DNA of 9,641 bases from DASYHS01 sp035998295 (lineage in GTDB: Bacteria > Pseudomonadota > Alphaproteobacteria > Azospirillales > Azospirillaceae): the NCBI RefSeq assembly GCF_035998295.1, contig NZ_DASYHS010000002.1, positions 1-9,641 of the forward strand, in the 5' to 3' direction. The position numbers and the translations under genes are program-made. Positions 5,697 to 9,641 of this stretch are shown here, piece by piece; positions within the stretch are counted from its first letter, which is position 1, and each line of letters begins with the position of its first letter. The notes beneath the pieces were generated by a model. That model made no database searches and was not told the origin of the DNA. It was given only the letters and a program-made list of their open reading frames with translations.

Positions 5697-6594
5697 GCCG
5701 CAGGGCCAGCAGCCGGGCGACGAGGCGGTCGACCGCGGCATGGCGCGGTCGCCGGGTCGTGACGACGTGGAAGCGCAGCGGGCTCTCGGCCCGCAGCGCC
5801 GAGACCGGCTGCAGCCCCAGCGCCCGGCACAGCGGCGCGCCATAGGGCTCGCGCAGGATCGCGATGCCGAGCCCCTGCGCCGCCGCCATCAGCGTCAGGT
5901 CGTAGTCCGGGAACGCGCGGTCCCGCGGCCGGCGCTCGTAGTCGATCCCGGCCGCCGACAGCCACGTGCGCCAGACCGTGTCGGTGGTGTCGTTGATCAG
6001 CGGGTATTCCAGCAGCCGCTCCGCTGTCGCCTCCGCCCCGCCCCCGACGCCGGCCGCGCCGGCGATCCCGGCGGCCACGGCGGCGCTCGCGACCGGCACC
6101 AGGGTTTCCCCGAACAGCGGCACGGCCGACACGCCGGGCCAGTCCCCGCGCCCGTAGCGGATCGCGATGCGCGCGTCCGACAGGCTCATGAAGCGGTGGT
6201 CGATGTCCGGCTCGACCCGCAGGTCCTGCGGCCGTCCCTCGAGTGCCGCGAGGTTGGGCAGCAGCCACAGCCGCGCGAAGGAAGGCACGATGCCGACCCG
6301 CACGACGTCCACCGCCGGGCCGCGCCGTCCCGGGCCGCGGCCGTCGTCGAGCAGCGCCAGCGCCTGCTCGATCCGGGCGACGAGTTGCTGGCCCTCGTAG
6401 GTGAGGCGGACGCCCCGGCCGTGGCGAACGAACACGACGCAGCCGGCCCAGGCCTCGACGGCCGCCACCCGCCGGCTGATCGCGCCATGGGTGACGTCGA
6501 GGGCGGCGGCCGCCGCGGAGAAGGATCCCGTCGCGTCGGCGCTGATCACCGCCTGCAGGGCCTCCAGCGGCGGCAGGAGTGAGCTGTGCTGCAT
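5683..6594 (-). CDS. LysR-type transcriptional regulator, GcvA/AmpR-like
   Basis: The 303-residue protein has the standard layout: a winged helix-turn-helix at about 8-66 (GSFSAAAAALDVTHGAISRRVAAVEAW is the DNA-reading region), a linker helix, and a two-lobed ligand-binding domain from about 96. The sequence DARIAIRYGRGDWPG (140-154) and MAAAQGLGIAIL (236-247) are typical of GcvA/AmpR-type members. An Ala/Gly-rich insertion lies at 171-192. I choose the ATG at 6592-6594; a GTG two codons upstream (6598-6600) is also in frame. It is divergent from the EamA exporter with a 64-bp gap, the usual arrangement for a LysR regulator controlling its neighbour and itself. The co-inducer is unknown. Its stop codon lies in a 15-bp tandem repeat. 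Confidence 0.9.
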   Translation of the reverse strand: MQHSSLLPPLEALQAVISADATGSFSAAAAALDVTHGAISRRVAAVEAWAGCVVFVRHGRGVRLTYEGQQLVARIEQALALLDDGRGPGRRGPAVDVVRVGIVPSFARLWLLPNLAALEGRPQDLRVEPDIDHRFMSLSDARIAIRYGRGDWPGVSAVPLFGETLVPVASAAVAAGIAGAAGVGGGAEATAERLLEYPLINDTTDTVWRTWLSAAGIDYERRPRDRAFPDYDLTLMAAAQGLGIAILREPYGAPLCRALGLQPVSALRAESPLRFHVVTTRRPRHAAVDRLVARLLALRPACP

Positions 6595-6609
6595 TCTCAC
6601 ATCTGAATG
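6592..6609. promoter_or_regulatory. LysR box (CATTC-N8-GAATG) between lysR-type gene and eamA
   Basis: CATTC (6592-6596) and GAATG (6605-6609) are perfect inverted halves around 8 bases. They contain the LysR-family T-N11-A arrangement (T6595, A6607) with full dyad symmetry ATTC-N8-GAAT. The site covers the start codon and predicted -10 region of the regulator gene, suited to autorepression, and lies about 50 bp upstream of the exporter ATG, suited to activation. The assignment follows family convention. Confidence 0.55.
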
Positions 6610-6630
6610 TCGACTGGCGCTCTATGTCAA
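6601..6630 (-). promoter_or_regulatory. Predicted sigma-70 promoter for the LysR-type gene
   Basis: The minus strand has a perfect -35 hexamer TTGACA (6630 down to 6625). At 18 bases spacing comes TCAGAT (6606-6601), a half-match to the -10 consensus. Transcription would start almost at the ATG (6594), implying a leaderless or near-leaderless mRNA; no good ribosome site precedes the gene. The -10 lies within the LysR box. Confidence 0.4.
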
Positions 6631-6658
6631 GCGGTGTTCCCGTGGCACACAGGAAGCC

Positions 6659-7552
6659 ATGACGACCGACACCGCCCTCACCCCTCCGCGCCCGCGCCTG
6701 CTGCCCGTCCTCGCCGTGCTGGGGACGATCGTGACCTGGGCCGGCTCCTTCCCGGCGATCGGGATCGCGCTGCGCGAGCTCGACCCGCTGCCCCTGGCCG
6801 CGATCCGCTTCGCCCTCGCCTCGGTGCTGGCCCTGGCCTGGCTGGCATGGCGGCGGCCGGCGCGCATGTCGCGGCGCGACTACGGCGTCATCGCCGTCGC
6901 CGGCGCCCTCGGCATCGCCGCCTACAACATGCTGCTGAACACCGGCCAGGCGACGGTGTCGGCCGGCGCCGCCAGCTTCATCGTCAACACCCAGCCCCTG
7001 TTCATGGCGATCCTCGCGGTCCTGTTCCTGCGCGAGGCGCACAACCGCTGGAGCTGGGTCGGCAGCACGCTCGGCCTCGTCGGCGTCGGCGCGATCGCCT
7101 GGGGCCAGCCCGGGGGCTTGAGCTTCGGCGCCGGGGCGAGCCTCGTCCTCGGCGCCGCGGCCTGCGCGGCCGTCTTCTCGGTGCTGCAGCGCCCGCTGTT
7201 CGCCCGGCACGACCCGCTGCACGTGACCTCGCTGGTGCTGGTCGCGGGCGCCGTGGCGCTGCTGCCCTGGCTGCCCGCCGGCATCGCGCAGGCTTCGTCG
7301 GCCTCGGGCGCGTCCGTCGCGGCGGTCCTTTTCCTCGCGGTCGCGCCGGCCGCGATCGGCCAGACCTGCTGGGCCTATGCCATCCGGTCCTTCGGCGCGG
7401 CGCGCGCCGGCCAGTTCCTCTACCTGATCCCGCCCTTCGCCACGCTGCTCGCCTTCGCCCTGCTGGGCGAGGTCCCGGGCACGGTGACCTTGCTGGGCGG
7501 CGCGCTGGCGCTGCTCGGCGTCCTGATCGTCAACATCTGGGGACGGCGGTGA
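6659..7552 (+). CDS. DMT superfamily (EamA-type) exporter
   Basis: The 297-residue protein is almost wholly hydrophobic, with about ten membrane helices arranged as two EamA repeats (about 15-148 and 160-294). Typical features are WAGSFPAIGIALRELDPLPLAAIRF-like sequence at 27-51 (repeat 1), AGAASFIVNTQPLFMAILAVLFLRE (102-126) and the matching YLIPPFATLLAFALLGE (255-271) in repeat 2. Family members export amino acids, purines or drugs across the inner membrane; the substrate here cannot be read from sequence. ATG at 6659 follows AGGAAG with a short spacer. It diverges from a LysR-type regulator with a LysR box between them, so it is probably that regulator's target. It converges on mntP with 17 bases between stops. 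Confidence 0.9.
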   Translation: MTTDTALTPPRPRLLPVLAVLGTIVTWAGSFPAIGIALRELDPLPLAAIRFALASVLALAWLAWRRPARMSRRDYGVIAVAGALGIAAYNMLLNTGQATVSAGAASFIVNTQPLFMAILAVLFLREAHNRWSWVGSTLGLVGVGAIAWGQPGGLSFGAGASLVLGAAACAAVFSVLQRPLFARHDPLHVTSLVLVAGAVALLPWLPAGIAQASSASGASVAAVLFLAVAPAAIGQTCWAYAIRSFGAARAGQFLYLIPPFATLLAFALLGEVPGTVTLLGGALALLGVLIVNIWGRR

Positions 7553-7555
7553 AGC

Positions 7556-7574
7556 GGTGAGGCGCAGCCTCACC
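7556..7574. terminator. Bidirectional hairpin between convergent eamA and mntP
   Basis: GGTGAGGC-GCA-GCCTCACC is a perfect 8-bp stem with a three-base loop lying exactly between two convergent genes, and its right arm contains the mntP stop codon. The position and symmetry suggest a shared terminator. No T-run flanks it on either strand, so it may instead be a 3' stability hairpin. Confidence 0.5.
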
Positions 7575-8139
7575 CCGCCGCGGTATGCTGGATCAGGATC
7601 CTGGTGCCGATCGCGATCAGGCCCACGCCGCCCGCGAACTCGGCCCAGCGGCCCAGCCGCGCCCCCACCGCGCGCCCGACCATGACGCCGCCGGACGCCA
7701 TCGCGAAGGTGACGGCGCCGATCAGGACGACGGTCGTCACGACCTCGACCGCCATGAAGCGCAGCGTGACGCCCACGGCCGTCGCGTCGATGCTGGTCGC
7801 CAGCGCGGCGAGCACCAGGGCCGAGGAGGCATGGCGGGCCGGCCCGTCCTTGGCACTCCCGCCGCCGCCGGCCAGGGCATGCCACGACATGCGCCCGCCG
7901 ACGACCAGCAGCAGCAGGAACGCGATCCAGTGGTCGACGGCCTCGATCGACCCCGCGAAGACCGATCCCAGCGCCCAGCCGACCAGCGGCAGCGAGAACT
8001 CGAAGGCGCCGAAATAGGCCCCGATCCGCACCGCCTCCGAGACGCTGGGACGGCGCAGCGCGACGCCCTTGCCGAGCGACGCCGCGAAGGCGTCCATGGA
8101 CAGGCTGAAGGCGAGGGTCAGGGATACGGCGAGCGTCAC
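7570..8139 (-). CDS. mntP: MntP manganese efflux pump
   Basis: The 189-residue protein has the length and internal symmetry of MntP (DUF204): six membrane helices in two related halves. The first half has LAFSLSMDAFAASLGKG (9-25) and the second ATSIDATAVGVTLRF (114-128); Asp16 and Asp118 in these paired motifs are conserved and needed in the family. It also has WIAFLLLLVVGGRM (71-84). MntP exports Mn2+ across the inner membrane and protects against manganese excess. The start is GTG at 8137-8139: the family N-terminus begins there and a GGGG lies nine bases upstream; no ATG fits. The gene is preceded by a yybP-ykoY manganese riboswitch, which independently supports the function. Confidence 0.95.
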   Translation of the reverse strand: MTLAVSLTLAFSLSMDAFAASLGKGVALRRPSVSEAVRIGAYFGAFEFSLPLVGWALGSVFAGSIEAVDHWIAFLLLLVVGGRMSWHALAGGGGSAKDGPARHASSALVLAALATSIDATAVGVTLRFMAVEVVTTVVLIGAVTFAMASGGVMVGRAVGARLGRWAEFAGGVGLIAIGTRILIQHTAAG

Positions 8140-8318
8140 TGGGTACGGCCCCGGCCAGCAGGCATACCGGTGGCGACACGTCGCCCGGCTGGCCGTCGGG
8201 CAGGGTCGCGCCACCGGTCTCGCCTCGCCCGTGCGGGCCGCGCACGCCACGAAGCGTGCGCTCCGAGCATGTTGACGTGCGCCCCGCCGTCCCGGCGGGT
8301 GGCTACTCCCCAATGATG
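8140..8318 (-). promoter_or_regulatory. yybP-ykoY manganese riboswitch (mntP leader)
   Basis: The mntP leader shows the family's conserved pieces in order on the minus strand: GGGGAGTAGCC (8311-8301), a stem CCCGCC/GGCGGG, GTCAACATGCTCGG (8276-8263), a perfect 8-bp stem GCGCACGC/GCGTGCGC (8261-8254 / 8247-8240) and GCGAGACC ending at 8216. The closing helix P1 can form between CATTGG (8315-8310) and CCGGTG (8217-8212). The RNA binds Mn2+ between the GGAGUA and AGACC loops. Downstream, ACCGGTGGCG (8218-8209) also pairs perfectly with CGCCACCGGT (8175-8166), overlapping P1, which gives a mutually exclusive expression platform. No U-run follows, so translational or Rho-linked control is likelier than an intrinsic terminator. 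Confidence 0.88.
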
Positions 8319-8324
8319 GCCGGG

Positions 8325-8354
8325 TTCCTAGCGTAGCGCCGGCCGCGATGTCAA
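8325..8354 (-). promoter_or_regulatory. Predicted sigma-70 promoter for the riboswitch-mntP transcript
   Basis: A perfect -35 TTGACA reads on the minus strand at 8354-8349. At 18 bases lies TAGGAA (8330-8325), a weak -10. A start near 8318 would place the mRNA 5' end just before the riboswitch P1 strand, which supports the call. The -35 contains the stop codon of the upstream AraC-type gene. Confidence 0.5.
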
Positions 8355-9190
8355 GGCGGCCCAGCCCGCACCGGCACCCAGATCTCGTAGCCGCCGGTCC
8401 CGCGCCGGGGATCGAACGCCTCGCCGTAGCGCTCGAAATCCGGCGCGTCGGTGACCTGGTATCCCGACCGCGGGAGCCAGTCGAGGCAGATCGCCCTCCA
8501 TGCCTGCGGGATCGTCGAGACGTGCTCGCGCAGGCGGAACACCGCGTAGCGGTGCGCCGGGATGCGCACCGGCACGAGATCCGCCGGCACGTCGCGGTCA
8601 TCGCGCACCCGCACCCCCGCCAGGTAGTCGAGGCCGTCCCCGTCGGCGCAGCGGCACACGCCGAAACTCTCCGGCCCCACCCGGCCGGGGAGGGTTTCGG
8701 CATGGGGATGGAAGCATTGCCACTGGGCGGGGATGCCCGCCCGCCCCTCTCCGTCGTACCGCCGCTCCAGCCCCGCGACCAGCAGCGGCCCGCCGTCCTC
8801 GATGCCCGGCGGCGGCAGGTCCATGACCGGGCCGCCGCCGATGCCGGCCGGCTCGACCAGCGCCAGCCCGTCGAGCCGGCGCCGCGCGCGGACCGCCTCG
8901 GGCGTCATGCCGAACCGGTCGTGGAACGCCCGCGTGAAGGCCTCGTGGGAACCGTAGCCGGCGTCCAGCGCCACGGCCAGGATGTCGGGCGCGCCGGCGG
9001 CAAGTGCCCGCGCCGCCTCGCTTAGGCGCCGGCCGCGCACGTAGCGCATCACCGGCATCCCGGTCGCGGCCGCGAAGGCGCGCACGGTGTGGTGGCGCGA
9101 CACGCCGGCCGCCGCCGCGACGTCCGCGAGCGAGATGTCGTCCGCGAAATGGCTCTCGACGAACCAGAGCGCCTTCTCGACCGCCCCCAT
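8351..9190 (-). CDS. AraC family regulator with C-terminal GyrI-like effector domain
   Basis: The 279-residue protein has an N-terminal AraC-type DNA-binding domain with two helix-turn-helices: LADVAAAAGVSRHHTVRAFAA (about 21-41) and ILAVALDAGYGSHEAFTRAF followed by GMTPEAVR (about 70-101). The C-terminal half (about 120-276) resembles the GyrI-like/AraC effector-binding fold found in Rob-like regulators, which bind small hydrophobic molecules or drugs; the ending YEIWVPV (268-274) is typical of that fold. This order (DNA-binding domain first) matches Rob rather than AraC itself. The ATG at 9188-9190 follows GGGGG at six bases. It lies 61 bases after the amidase gene on the same strand, and the mntP promoter begins in its last codons. 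Target genes are not evident; mntP is probably controlled by its own riboswitch. Confidence 0.88.
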   Translation of the reverse strand: MGAVEKALWFVESHFADDISLADVAAAAGVSRHHTVRAFAAATGMPVMRYVRGRRLSEAARALAAGAPDILAVALDAGYGSHEAFTRAFHDRFGMTPEAVRARRRLDGLALVEPAGIGGGPVMDLPPPGIEDGGPLLVAGLERRYDGEGRAGIPAQWQCFHPHAETLPGRVGPESFGVCRCADGDGLDYLAGVRVRDDRDVPADLVPVRIPAHRYAVFRLREHVSTIPQAWRAICLDWLPRSGYQVTDAPDFERYGEAFDPRRGTGGYEIWVPVRAGPP

Positions 9191-9251
9191 TCAAGCCCCC
9201 GCCGCCCCTTTACTCCCCCCGGGGGCCATGATCGCGCATCCCGCGGCGGCG
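9191..9251. other. Gap between amidase and AraC-type genes with a C/G palindrome
   Basis: This 61-bp gap holds a perfect 10-bp palindrome CCCCCGGGGG (9216-9225) and, on the minus strand, GAGTAAAGG next to it. It could carry a promoter for the regulator or a weak processing hairpin between co-transcribed genes. Nothing more specific is visible. Confidence 0.25.
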
Positions 9252-9641
9252 TCAACCGGCCGGCGGGGCGCGGAAGCCCCCGAACTCCCGCTCCAGCAGC
9301 GCCGCGAAGCCGATCGTGGTCCGGTCGCCCAGCGGCGGGCCGACGACCTGCACGCCGACCGGCAGTCCCGCGGCCGTCCGGTCGACGGGGACCGCCGTGG
9401 CCGGCAGGTTCGCGAGCGACGCCATGCTCGACCAGGCCATCTGGTCGGCGAAGGCCGTGTCCCGGCCGTCCACGGCCAGCCTGCGCGCGTCCGGCGGCGC
9501 GTCGTCGTGGCGCGGCGCCGCCGTGCCGAAGGCCGGGGCCACCACCACGTCCCAGTCCAGGAACACGGCCTCCCAGCGCCGGCACAGCTCCGCCTGGGCC
9601 TCCAGCAGCACCGCGCGGCGCGCCCCGCCCGCGCCGTCGGA
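9252..9641 (-). CDS. Amidase-signature family hydrolase, C-terminal fragment
   Basis: The last 129 residues of an amidase run off the window edge. The sequence shows the family's C-terminal pattern: WDVVVAPAFGTAAP (a strand leading to a Pro-rich turn), VDGRDTAFADQMAW, then SLANLPATAVPVDRT and GLPVGVQVVGPPLGDRTTIGFAALLE, ending in a short REFGGF tail. These enzymes hydrolyse amides or cyclic dipeptide-like compounds using a Ser-Ser-Lys triad, which lies in the missing N-terminal part, so activity cannot be judged. GatA is a relative, but the short tail fits a free-standing amidase better. A GTG at 9609-9611 is internal, since the frame stays open to the edge. The AraC-type gene follows 61 bases later on the same strand. 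Confidence 0.88.
   Translation of the reverse strand, partial: SDGAGGARRAVLLEAQAELCRRWEAVFLDWDVVVAPAFGTAAPRHDDAPPDARRLAVDGRDTAFADQMAWSSMASLANLPATAVPVDRTAAGLPVGVQVVGPPLGDRTTIGFAALLEREFGGFRAPPAG

Noticed and set aside
6641..6656. TGGCAC at 6642 as a second sigma-54 promoter
   Set aside because: The required TTGC at the -12 position is absent; the sequence is mostly the ribosome site of the EamA gene.
5045..8245. A 1066-codon open frame on the minus strand crossing five gene regions
   Set aside because: It runs out of frame or antisense through the LysR, EamA and MntP genes and has low-complexity Arg/Gly/Ala-rich sequence; only its last 178 codons (the PAS protein) look coding.
1..9641. tRNA, rRNA, CRISPR array, phage genes or toxin-antitoxin pairs
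   Set aside because: I looked on both strands and saw no cloverleaf, regularly spaced repeats or recognisable proteins of these kinds.

Overview
The window is very GC-rich (I estimate around 70%), and most genes have third codon positions that are almost all G or C. Together with the gene families present (a PAS_5-like sensor protein, AzlCD, an M3 dipeptidyl carboxypeptidase, a proteobacterial-type yybP-ykoY riboswitch and an IS1182-like transposase), this suggests an alphaproteobacterial chromosome, perhaps Rhodospirillales-like. That placement is inference. No rRNA, tRNA, CRISPR array, phage module or recognised multi-gene defence system is visible.

Layout. 1-136: end of an insertion sequence, with the first 26 codons of a minus-strand transposase. 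137-835 (-): six-helix membrane protein of unknown function whose stop abuts the IS end. 896-2986 (-): M3 metallopeptidase (dcp-like) with an in-frame 27-bp tandem duplication. 3098-4119 (+): azlC-azlD branched-chain amino acid exporter, divergent from dcp and overlapping each other by 7 nt. 4120-4396: intergenic region with small palindromes and repeats and a strong match to a sigma-54 (-24/-12) promoter. 4397-5209 (+): GNAT-fold protein of unknown substrate. 5045-5581 (-): PAS_5-like protein that overlaps the GNAT gene tail-to-tail by 165 bp, with a 14-bp perfect palindrome at its start. 5683-6594 (-): LysR-type regulator, divergent from a DMT/EamA exporter (6659-7552, +) with a symmetric LysR box between them. 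7570-8139 (-): mntP manganese exporter, preceded by a yybP-ykoY Mn2+ riboswitch and a promoter inside the end of the next gene. 8351-9190 (-): AraC-type regulator with a GyrI-like ligand domain. 9252-9641 (-): C-terminal part of an amidase-signature enzyme, cut by the window edge.

How the genes relate. Three small-molecule exporters (AzlCD, EamA, MntP) each sit beside plausible control: AzlCD diverges from a peptidase that would release amino acids, EamA diverges from its likely LysR regulator, and MntP is under a metal riboswitch. The amidase and the AraC regulator lie on the same strand with a 61-bp gap. I see no obvious new multi-gene system. The best leads are the sigma-54 promoter before the orphan GNAT gene, the codon-usage break where the GNAT gene runs antisense into the PAS gene, the palindrome at the PAS gene start, and two recent-looking in-frame tandem duplications.
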